From assembly GCA_948470475.1 (NCBI GenBank), contig OX419345.1, positions 21,509,000-21,572,999 on the forward strand: a DNA stretch of 64,000 nt. Reading direction: 5' to 3'. This document shows, in pieces, positions 11,601 through 23,600 of this stretch. The first letter of the stretch is position 1. Each line of letters opens with the position of its first letter. The notes under the pieces are model-generated. The model did not search any database, was not told the DNA's origin, and was given only the letters and a program-made list of their open reading frames with translations. Source of the DNA: Galaxea fascicularis. Taxonomy: Eukaryota > Cnidaria > Anthozoa > Scleractinia > Euphylliidae. The translations under genes were made by a program, and so were the position numbers.

Positions 11601-14600
11601 AAGGGAAAACATTACGTTCCAATGTCAAGTAGCCGTCAGAGGAGTGAGACAACTTAAATCAGGGAGCGAGATAATTCCTCATGTTTTAAAACCCAAGATT
11701 TTCAGATAACAATGTATATGCTCCTTTTGCAGCAGGGCATGCATGTTGTTGCTTTTACGTCTAAGCCCTCGATGTGCACCCTGCTTCAGTTCCGTTATCC
11801 TCCCGTTAACCTGCGAATTCCAGTGGATGACACGGAAATTCACGGTGGACGGATCATGCGTGGAAACAAACAATCATTTCCTTTAGCACCAGATTTCTCT
11901 ACGCAAGAGGAAATAGTCTTTTGACACAAAGGTATAAAACTGTGTGCTTAGGGTATAAGACAAACATTTTTATCTGTATTGTGAATATATCCAGGAAAGA
12001 CGTGACTAGTATTAAATTCAGTGACTATATATACAATACTATTTGGCGCTAAAATATGTTTTGAGAAGCGAACATTATTTGCGAGCATATTTTTAGAGCC
12101 AAATGGAGGCTACTGTCTTTAATATCCTTCAAATATTTTTCGGAACACGTCACCAGTTATTCCCCGGTTTAGCCACGATGTATTCAGTCAAGTGATGCGT
12201 TTTGACCAATAGGCCATTTCCGAATTACCTCAAGCATCTTTTTCAAAGCGAGGCTTAGTGCTCATCCTTTCATATGCAAATCATTTTTCATTCATACGCA
12301 AATTAAACTCATCTTCATGTGAATAAAATTGATTTGCATATGAAAGGATTTGCACTAAGACTCGCTTTGAAGAAGAGACCTAAGGTAATTCGGAAATGGC
12401 CTATTGTTTTGGTGGATTACGATCGAGTGCTAACGGACAATGAAAGCCAGCAATCCTATTCTGGCGCCTCCGTTCTCCAAGTTGGCGCCTGAAATAGAGT
12501 TTTTCAGCCAATGATCTCTATCAGTCTCACCGTAGACGCTCCGCCAGTAATAACAATCAGGACGTTCCGCACTCCTTGCCTCGCACTCACGTCAAACAGG
12601 CCAGTTCTCACCAGATCGAGGCCCATACCGGTGTTGGTTCCTTCATTCGGATACGATATCATGTCGATAGCATCTGTCATGGACTGAACGTCAAGGTATC
12701 TCTCAAAATCAAAAATAACGTCAGACGTCTTGAAAAACAGCACGAGTCCTATATGTGTTCCGTCCTTTTCGATATTAAAGGATGCTACTAAGCTTTTTAA
12801 GAAGTCCTGACATTTTTTAAAGTTTCCTTGTTGTTGGAAATCGATTCTTTCAGAGCCATCTAAAAGAACAGCCAGGTCTACTTTGCCAGAGCACTCTAAA
12901 GAGAAAAGAGAATGCTTAACATTATCAGTGTATCGTAATTTGAAAAGAGTCATCACTGGTACTGCTGATAGTATTAAGCTTTACTGGTACGCTTCCATTT
13001 TAAATACATGGCTTCTGTTTGCCAGTGAGCAGTGTCAATATGGATATCACGAACGTCAGTGGTTAATAATGGTAATTGAACTGAGTGGGGTACAATTTGG
13101 TCTCAAATCACAAGTATGATTTTAGACCAAAATTGCACGACGCGAAGTTCAATACCACTTTATTGCACCCATTTTGAAATCACATAGTGTTTTGTCAACA
13201 TTACTACTTATTTAATGTTCACTTCAGGAAAACCAGTTTTGAATTTTGATGGACTTAAAAATAAAAAAAGATTAATAGCAAAAAATGGTGCAATTTGGGA
13301 ATAAATTGTACTGTTAAGAGCCAATCAGATTTTATGAATAACGAGTGATTTCAAAATGGGTGTAATAAAGTCTAAAACTTCTATTGATTCACATAAAATT
13401 AATTCAAGGAAAGGAAAAGATATCGGGTATACTGCCCCGATTCACATACTACTTACTAGTTTTTGGAGCAGCGACTGTTGGAGGAGTAGGTAATGCAGCT
13501 GCAAATACAGACGTTAAATATCAGCGATAGAGTGTTACTTACAAGGGAGGGACTGTTCTTTTTATCAGTAAAGGAGTCGTTGTACGTTGAAAATGTCGTA
13601 AGCAGACAAAGAAAAACTCATATATGTTGTGTTATACGAGCAAAGAAAGCCTCTTGCGTGACTTCTGTAAGCATCAAAACTGGCGTAAAGTGAAACCCCG
13701 AGATTCGAAACAGAAAACAAAAGAAAAGATAAACTGAAAATTGCGCATTTAGTAATGCAGCTATCAATGTTATGCCCGAGGGGGGGGGGGGGACCGCGGG
13801 ATGAGGTGGGGACTTTGAACGTTCGTGCACACCCCACGTGGGGAATTTTAGCAAACTTTAAACATAAATGTTGGCCCCGGGGTCGGGAAGTTTGACCAAT
13901 GCTAAAACCGTTTCCCAGGGTGGGGAACTTTGAATTGAAATCTTATCCCAAGGGTTAGGAAGTTTGACTCCAAATTTTTGTTTCTGATCAAAGTCCCCAC
14001 CCTATCCCGTGGTGCCCTCCTCGGGCATAACATTGATACCTGCATAATGATACAGTGAGATATGCTGAGGGCCTAAAATGCTTAATACGTTCAACATTTG
14101 AACACACTTTACATTGCGTTGGTGGTGGCTGAATTACTCCTCCTGCACCTGTGAAGCAGATAACAGAACAAAACACTAGAATTACCACACTGATTTATCT
14201 CAAAATTTTTGGTAGTTTGTAACAGATAGCCGTAAACATGTCAGAAACTTAGTGATGTTTTCACTTGACGGGACTCATCAAAATAACTTGTTTGTCTAGG
14301 GCCCTTCAGCGCCTGACAGTATCGTCCCTTTCTGCCCTAATGCTTATGCTTGTTATGTCTTTGCACACAAAGCCAGGAACCGGGATCACTGAATCAATAC
14401 CGCGGTGATCTCTCGTTCTTCCTTGATCTTTAAATTGTTTAGAATAGAAGTGCAGTAGCTTCTGGTATTTACACTGCTTCCGAGTTATTTCCTTGAATGA
14501 TCACATTGATACATATTTCTCGAAAACTGCCGGTTCACCCTACCTTTACAAGCAGTTCCCACGATGGTGTCGACGATCGAGTCAAGTGCATCAAACTGGG

Positions 14601-17600
14601 CTTTCATTACGTGTTGCGAGTCTGGATCGGTGGCCATCTCTTTCAGCTGTTCCAGGTCATAATTATTGCCGACTCCTACGCTAAACACAGTGCACCCTGA
14701 GTCTCTCAGCTGTTGCGAAGGTGCTCCAATGTTATCAGATGATCGGCCGTCGGTAATGACCACAGCAACGTTGGGGACTCCTGCACGGGCACTTTTATCA
14801 AACAGTTCTGTCTTGGCTTTTAAAAGCGCTTTTCCAGTTTCGGTTCCACCCCCTGGGTAGCTGATTCCTTCAACTTTAGAAATAATTTCTGACTGGGTAT
14901 AATGCTGATCAAACCCCGATATAACCTGGAATACGAAAAAACTGTAATTTGATGGCTTTGAAAAGTTATGATGTATGTACCAACTATCAGTTATAGAAAT
15001 GATCACACAGACCGATGGATGTCTTCATTTCCTTGTGCAACGATGTTTTGCTTACTCACGCGACTGAAATATGTCGTCCTTTTTGTCCTTTTTACCAAGG
15101 TTAAACAGAATAATGAAGAAAGTGGAACAAAGTAGCCGTTTTAATTTAATAGTGAGACCTCTTTAGCTTGTATATTTTGTTCTCCCAATCTAGGTTATGC
15201 TCCCGACCCCGAAATTTACCAAGTGTTAAAAAACGGCTTATTACCCCGCCCCCGGGCCCAAGACGTCTGCCAAAACCCCGCATAGCGGGGGCATCCGAAA
15301 CTAATGAAGAAACTCAACACAAATCGGGATAGTTGGTCTACTTGGTGTAAATGTCAAACGTCTACTTACCTGTTCTTCGTTTCTTCACTAAAATTCTAGC
15401 CTCTTTAATAAGCTGAAATCTCCATTTGGGCCGAAAGCTGACCTTCAATATGCCGAGTTTACGATGCAAAAGTCCACTTTTATTTAGATAAGCCAGAGTT
15501 CATGTAAAATCTTGAAAGACCGGCAGAGACTCTGTTTAGTCCTTTATGTAATCCCCACTGTCGCTCGCGCTTGAGGTGATTGCATGCTCCGAGGCCCCGG
15601 TTTTCCAGACATTTTGTTAAATCCACCGCTCACCGGGGCCAACGAGCCGTTAAGAGTGCTTTAAATCCCCGCTATGTCCAGGTTATCGGGGGGAAGGAGG
15701 GTGGGGTGGAAGGGCGGGGTTTCAATTGACCGATGCATAAATTATGCGTACATATCCACAAGATGGAGCGTTTTCAAATGACGTCATAATGGCTATATTG
15801 ATGTACGCGGCTACCCCTCCGCGAATTGAACTCTATTTTTATGCAAATACTTTCTTTTGTTTCATTAAACCAATATGGCCTCCATAAGACGAAATTTCAA
15901 AGAAATATTTCTCTAAAGTAACATCACATGATCCGTATTGGGAAAACAAAAGATACAAGCTAAAAAAAAGTCTATTCTGACAAATACTAGTTATATCAGC
16001 GAAAAATGTCCCCTTTACTTGTGAAATGGTACATGCTAAGGAATTAAGGGTAAAAACACTGATCAGCGATTTAAGAAGAAAACGGAACATTATATATTGT
16101 ACCCTGAGGTGACCAGAGGTTTACCTCGGTGTAAGAACCCCCTGATCATGTTTTCTTTGTTTTGTGAGCTATGATTGTTTTACCGTACGCTGTTGTTTTC
16201 AACCATTTGTATACTTTTATGTCATTCGCGAGTGTGACAGGTTCTTACACCGACGTTGAGCAATGACCAGCCAGTCCTACCTTCGCTTCGTTGTTATAGG
16301 TTATGACTCCAACATGAGTTTCCTCTTTGGATACTTCAAATGCTCGGATTAGCTCTTTGACAAAGCTCAAAACCTTTTTAAAATTTCCTGTTCCCGATTT
16401 TTCAATGCTTCCTGAACCATCGATGATGAATCCTATATCAACCTTCGCCTTGCATGCTATGGTCAAAGAAAATAGTAACTAATTTGTGATCTGGTAGGAC
16501 GTTACCTAAGAGACGAGGTGGCATTGCTAGCTCGCGCCTTCCATGTCCTGTTCGGTTTTTGAACATGCTTCCTTCAGATGCAAAACTATATCTGTGGCGC
16601 AAATTCAACCTCATGAGAGGAATGGCAACCAGAAATAGCTACCACTCCATAAACTGAGCTCTTTTTTTTCCAAATGAACCTTCCAATTTTCCTCTTATCT
16701 TCTTTTATTAAGCTTCCTTTCTTCAAGTAACGTTTCTTGGATTTGTTGTATCGTACAAATCAAGTAGCGTATTACCTGTTGGCGTTACAGTTGTTAGTGA
16801 TCCGCCACACGCTGTTGAAAACAAGTTTTATCAGTTAGAACCTGTTAATCCAAGCACGGCACGGACATTTGTAATGTGCAACCTTCGGCTATTAATACTG
16901 AATTTGAAGGCTCAAAAACAGAGTGGTCATCACGATCATGGGAGGACTTTGTTAGTGCATTTGATTCTGTTCGAAAATGAACCAGCATTTTTTACCGATT
17001 TGATGACAATGGGTTAGGTTTGGAATTACATTGTCCTAGATTTATAGTATTAATTGTAACAGATACAACAGTTTTCATTTGAGTGTCGTAAACCTAAAAC
17101 CAAAGCAATTTCTCCAGCCAATCACAGGAGACCAAAACAGTGCCATGAGCCATTCAGAATCAGTAAAAGAGATTATACGCAGCAGGCGCCAAGCGCGGGA
17201 AAAACACGTGTGCAAGTTGAAATTGGTTTTGGCTTTGCTTCTCATTGGTTGAGGAAGTGGCGCGGGTTTTGCTGGCCAATCACAGAGCGAAGCAATGCAA
17301 AATCAACGCAAACTGAACGCAATTACCATTCAACACTAAAACGAATTCCGCTCTAACACATCTACGGTTGCGTGTATCTTACGCACCTTGACAGCACACC
17401 TTGTTGAGTTTTGGAAGCACTTGATTTAGTTCATCGTATCCCGCAGTTATCACATGTTTGGAGTCAGGGTCGGTCGCCATGTCCCCTAACTGGTCTCTCT
17501 GTAGTTCTTTTCCTAATCCCAAACAGAAGATTGTTACTCCCATGTCTCTCAGTTTCTTAGAGGGTTCTTGTACATCGTCCTATGAACGGTATGAAAGGGA

Positions 17601-20600
17601 AAACATTACGTTCCAATGTCAAGTAGCCGTCAGAAGAGTGAGACAACTTTAGTCAGGGAGCGATATAATTCCTCATGTTTTAAAACCCAAGATTTTCAGA
17701 TAACAATGTATATGCTCCTTTTGCAGCAGGGCATGCATGTTGTTGCTTTTACGTCTAAGCCCTCGATGTGCACCCTGCTTCAGTTCCGTTATCCTCCCGT
17801 TAACCTGCGAATTCCAGTGGATGACACGGAAATTCACGGTGGACGGATCATGCGTGGAAACAAACAATCATTTCCTTTAACACCAGATTTCTCCACGCAA
17901 GAGGAAATAGTCGTTTGACACACAGGTATAAAACTGCGTGCTTAGGGTATGTGTAACATTTTTATCTGTATTGTGAATATATCCGGGAAAGACTTGACTA
18001 GTATTAAATTCAGTGACTATATAAACCGGCAATACCATTTGCGCAAAAATATGTTTAGATATTTCTCTGCGGACATTATCCGTATTGAGAAGGGAACATT
18101 ATTTGCGAGCATATTTTTAGAGCCAAATGGAGGCTACTGTCTTTAATATCCTTCAAATATTTTTCGGAACACGTCACCAATTATTCCCCAGTTTAGCTAG
18201 GATGTATTCAGTCAAGTGATGCGTTTTGACCAATTGTTTGGTGGATTACGATCGAATGCTAACGGAGAATGAAAGCCAGCAATCCTATTCTGGCGCCTCC
18301 GTTCCCCAAGTTGGCGCCTGAAATAGAGTTTTTCAGCCAATGATCTCTATCAGTCTCACCGTAGACGCTCCGCCAGTAATAACAATCAGGACGTTCCGCA
18401 CTCCTTGCCTCGCACTCACGTCAAACAGGCCAGTTCTCACCAGATCGAGGCCCATACCAGTGTTGGTTCCTTTATTCGGATACGATATCATGTCGATAGC
18501 ATCTGTCATGGACTGAACGTCAAGGTATCTCTCAAAATCAAAAATAACGTCAGACGTCTTGAAAAACAGCACGAGTCCTATATGTGTTCCGTCCTTTTCG
18601 ATATTAAAGGATGCTACTAAGCTTTTTAAGAAGTCCTGACATTTTTTAAAGTTTCCTTGTTGTTGGAAATCGATTCTTTCAGAGCCATCTAAAAGAACAG
18701 CCAGGTCTACTTTGCCAGAACACTCTAAAGAGAAAAGAGAATGCTTAGCATCATCAGTGTATCTTAATTTAAAAAGAGTCATTACCGGTACTGCTAATAG
18801 TATTAAGCTTTACTGGCACGTTTCCATTTTAAAGACATGGCTCCTGGTTGCCAGTGAGCAGTGTCAATATGGATATCATGAAAGTTAGTGGTTAAGACTA
18901 AAACTTCTATTGATTCACATAAAATTAATTCAAGGAAAGGGAAAGATATCGGGTATACTGTCCCGATTCACCTACTACTTACTAGTTTTTGGAGCAGCGA
19001 CTGTTGGAGGAGTAGGCAATGCAGCTGCAAATACAGACGTTAAATATCAGCGATAGAGTGTTACTTACAGGGGAGGGACTGTTCTGTTTATCAGTTAAAG
19101 GAGTCTTACCAATGTTTTCTGTAATAAAATATTTGTAGTTGTTTCTTTGAAAGTTCAATTATAGATAGCAAGCGACAGAAAATGTCGTAAGCAGACAAAG
19201 AAAAACTTAGTTGTGCTATGTTATACGAGCAAAGAAAGCCTCTTGCGTGACTGCGGTAAGCATCAAAACTGGCGTTAAGTGAAACCCCGAGATTCGTAAC
19301 AGAAAACAAAGAAAAGATAAACTGAAAATTGCGCATTTAGTAATGATACAGTGAGATATGCTGAGGGCCTAAAATGTTTAATACGTTCAACATTTGAACA
19401 CACTTTACATTGCGTTGGTGGTGGCTGAATTACTCCTCCTGCACCTGTGAAGCAGATAACAGAACAAAACACTAGAATTACCACACTGATTTATCTCAAA
19501 ATTTTTGGTAGTTTGTAACAGATAGCCGTAAACATGTTTGAAACTTAGTGTTGTTTTCACTTGACGGGACTCATCAAAATAACTTGTTTGTCTAGGGCCC
19601 TTCAGCGCCTGACAGTATCGTCCCTTCCTGTCCTAATGCTTATGCTCGTTATGTCTTTGCACACAAAGCCAGGAACCGGGATCACTGAATCAATACCGCG
19701 GTGATCTCTCGTTCTTCCTTGATCTTTAAATTGTTTAGAATAGAAGTGCAGTAGCTTCTGGTATTTACACTGCTTCCGAGTTATTTCCTTGAATGATCAC
19801 ATTGATACATATCTCTCGAAAACTGCCGGTTCACCCTACCTTTACAAGCAGTTCCCACGATGGTGTCGACGATCGAGTCAAGTGCATCAAACTGGGCTTT
19901 CATTACGTGTTGCGAGTCTGGATCGGTGGCCATCTCTTTCAGCTGTTCCAGGTCATAGTTATTGCCGACTCCTACGCTAAACACAGTGCACCCTGAGTCT
20001 CTCAGCTGTTGCGAAGGTGCTCCAATGTTATCAGATGATCGGCCGTCGGTAATGACCACAGCAACGTTGGGGACTCCTGCACGGGCGCTTTTATCAAACA
20101 GTTCAGTCTTGGCTTTTAAAAGCGCTTTTCCAGTTTCGGTTCCACCCCCTGGGTAGCTGATTCCTTCAACTTTAGAAATAATTTCTGACTCGGTGTAATG
20201 CTGATCAAACCCCGATATAAGCTGGAATGCAAAGAAATTGTACTTTGATTACTTTAGAAAGTTATGTGGTACGTACCGAACTATCAGTTAAGGTGTTGCC
20301 GGAAACTAATCACCAGTTAGACCGATTCCTAAACTGCAAAAAATGCTTTTTTTTCCATGTAAAACAGTGTTTACTGACTCTTTTCAGTTCTCATTTTTGC
20401 TATGGTTAACACATCATGACTAGTGAGGAATTGAAACAAAGCGGTAGCCTTGCGTTTGAATGTTTTTAAAATTCAGTCTGACGAATACTAGTTCTGTCAG
20501 CCGCAAATGATCTATTTTCCTTGTGAAATGGTACATGCTAAGGAAGGGCAAAAACACTGATCATCAGCGATTTGAAAGAAAACGGATGATTATCTATTTT

Positions 20601-23600
20601 ATGGCAACGATAGTACGAGCGATTTGATTGGCCGCTGAGCGCACCGGATGTCCTTGTAACGCCCTCGGGCATTACAAAAATGTTTCTTCGTCCCGGGGAT
20701 TCTCGTAAGCGCAGCGATAAAACTCTTAGCGAAACGTTTTCTTTTATTACAGGGAAATCTCAGACCTCAGCCTTTCTGAGATTTCCCGGTAATGACCTCA
20801 CTCTTGGTTGGTAAGTAGTATATATTGTATACCCGAGGGGGTGACCAACCATTCCTACCTTCGCTTCGTTATCATAGGTGAGGATTCCAACATGAGTTGC
20901 CTCTTTGGATACTTCAAATGCTCGGATTAGCTCTTTGACAAAGCTCAAGACTTTTTTAAAATTTCCTGTTCCCGAATTTTCAATGCTTCCTGAACCATCG
21001 ATGATGAATCCTATATCAACCTTTGCCTTGCATTCTATGGTCAGAGAAAAATAACAGTTTATTTGTGATCTAAAAACGCGAACATTAGGTATGTCCGGCT
21101 GATGGACGTTACCTGGGAGACGAGGTGACATTGCTATCATGCGCCTTTGATGTCTTATTCCGTTTTGCATAATGCTTTTTCAAATTTATGTCCGTTGCGT
21201 ACAATCACATGGCAGCCATAAATAGTAATAGTAATAGTAATAGTTTCGTCCTTGTTAGCACCCCTTAAGGTGTCAAAGCCCCAGGCATGTGCGTGCTCAT
21301 GCGTAAGGAATTGGCCATACTGCAAAGATTGAGTTAATGTTTTGGTGTTTTTTTTTTTTAATTTTTCGTCTTAACATCATAGCGTGAGAAAAATTGAAAG
21401 CCGAAAGACATACAAACAAACTGTCATGTACGCCAGGCATCAAGATACAGACATTCAGGGGGGAATAGATATGGATACTTACTTGCGCTCTTACTTGAAG
21501 CTGGTCTAGGTCCTGGTTTGGTCGTGATCAAGCCAGGTTTAGGAGTTGGAACAGTAGTCGTACCAGTTGGGCCTCCAGTGCCACAGGGAAAAGGTGGCTT
21601 AACACAACCTCCAATCACATTCCCGGTAGACGGACAAGGGGCTCCACCAGTGGTAATGTTAGGACATCCCTCGACGAGCTTCCCTTGAATCACACACGAT
21701 GTTCCTTGTATGGCCTCTGCTCCCATGCCAGGGCAACCCCCAGGAGCCATACTTTGGTCTGGGGGAGGACACGGTGACACTCTCATTGGCTGGGATCCAA
21801 TTTCCATACAGCCTGTGTCAACAGTTATACTCTGAGGTGTACATGATCCACCACTGCAATCTGGACTACTGGTTCCCATCTCCTGGGGGAGACAGGGTGT
21901 TACTACCCCCATGCTAGTACACCCTCCAGAGGTTGTTAAAGGAGGGCAAGAGGTTCCTGCTGCCACCCCTCCGCACATACCGCCTAATGGTTGAGTTTGG
22001 TTCCCTGTAGACGGAGCTCCTGTTCCTCGAGTATGAAAAATAAAGGTTTTAGCTTTTACTCTAAGGTTCAAACGCGGCAACAATCTTTGTAATTCAAAAT
22101 TTATGAAACACAGTAAGATAAACGTTATGAAAATCACCTTGTGATGTCTGATTGGCTGCGCTGTTATTAGCTACAACAGAAAAACAAGGGGTCAGAGTTC
22201 TTTTCATTTATCTAGTGATACAGACGGCGTCGTGTCATAATAAAGAATGATATACTTTGACAGTAAACGGAAAAAGAAAGCGCACTTGATAAGATAACAA
22301 CAACAACACTAAATTTCACATTTCCATTACAACATTTTAGAACTTATTAAATACTTAGTAACTTAACACATAGAATATGCAATTACAATTTGAACTAAAT
22401 ATGTATTACACAGTTTAGAGAGGAGTAAATTCAGGAAAATTGTCATAAGCGAATGCATAATTTAACTTTCACTTTCCTCTTTTTAAACTCAGTTACATTT
22501 CCCCGTTGTAATCAAGTGCATGTAATTAGTTTATCCATGTAATTGTGGTAGTATAACGGTATGAATACGGTGTTAATAAGAGGAATGAAGGTAATGATCA
22601 GTGATGTTGATGATACTTTGACTAAATGAGGAAGAGGATGCTGTTGCTTGTGGTGGCAGTATTATGATATCATAGAATGATAATTAACAATTAGACTCGT
22701 GGCCTTGAGGGCGAAGGGCTAATTTTTTGTATCACCCAACTAGACGGACAGAAAAGGCAATAATAAAGTTATCAAATGAAAGTTGAAGAAATATTTATTT
22801 GGGAATAAAACGAAAGAAAACGTCACTCTCGATTGCTATTCGAGGACTATAACTAATAATTCTCTAGTAGCGTAGCCAATCAAAATGCAGGATTTACATT
22901 AGTTCGCTTGTTGCCGGGGTCGTCGATACTAATGTAACGTAGACACTAAGGACGGAGCTGATAACAGTAAGAAGTTTTATTGTTCTTGTCAATAAATATT
23001 GTCACGACGAAGCTAGATCGGGACACTCACAATTACAACCAGTGGTTGAAGCTGAACACACCCCTCCACAGCTTTGAGCTCCTACAGATATGTTGGGCTG
23101 AGAAGTACCACATGAGGTATTCCCAGCAGCCGGCGAAGGCAGACTGGTACCACACGGATTTGGGCAAACTGAAGGTGTGGTTTGTGGTTGAGAACTACTT
23201 GCACAAGGATTTTGGCATCCCGGTTTAGAGCCATTGCTGGATCCGTTTTTGCTGTCCATTACAACTGTTTTCGGTGGTTTTACCAGCACTTTGCCGTCAC
23301 CATCCAAAAAGCTGTGGCAGGCAACGGATTTTTGAAATTAGTATAAATGAATTTGAAGAATGTAAATATCAAGGTTTCAATAAGTAAGATTATTAACTTG
23401 AGTCAGTAAATTACAATTGATATTGTCTTTGAGAATAGCCGGCTATATTAAGCGTATTGCGTATGTTACTAGAAGGTTGTAGACCGTGTATTTTCAAAAC
23501 TGTTTATCTCTACCTGTACACTTCGTTACTCCAGGGCCCTCCTTCTCCATCACCTGGTACGGTAAAAAAAAGGAATAGGATCAGCTAGTAGGATTTATCC

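Larger units (their letters stand above)
9212..14925. repeat. Tandem segmental duplication, copy 1
   Basis: This ~5.7 kb block aligns with the next block almost base for base outside indels, introns included (for example 9212-9300 with 14926-15010, and 11400-12000 with 17390-18000). It holds vWFA 5 exon a, vWFA 4, linkers and vWFA 3 exon b. It is longer than copy 2 because it carries insertions at 12211-12402, 13067-13369 and 13757-14044. Exact breakpoints lie in or near the second type I vWFA exon and are approximate. Confidence 0.85.
14926..20221. repeat. Tandem segmental duplication, copy 2
   Basis: Direct repeat of 9212-14925. It holds vWFA 3 exon a, vWFA 2, linkers and vWFA 1 exon b. 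It lacks the three insertions of copy 1, but has about 270 bp at 16918-17208 missing from copy 1. Intron identity is very high by eye, so the event is recent. Confidence 0.85.

Noticed and set aside
20740..20810. Transcription terminator-like hairpin (GGGAAATCTCAGA and its inverse)
   Set aside because: A eukaryotic intron does not use such terminators; it is more likely a fragment of an inverted-repeat element.
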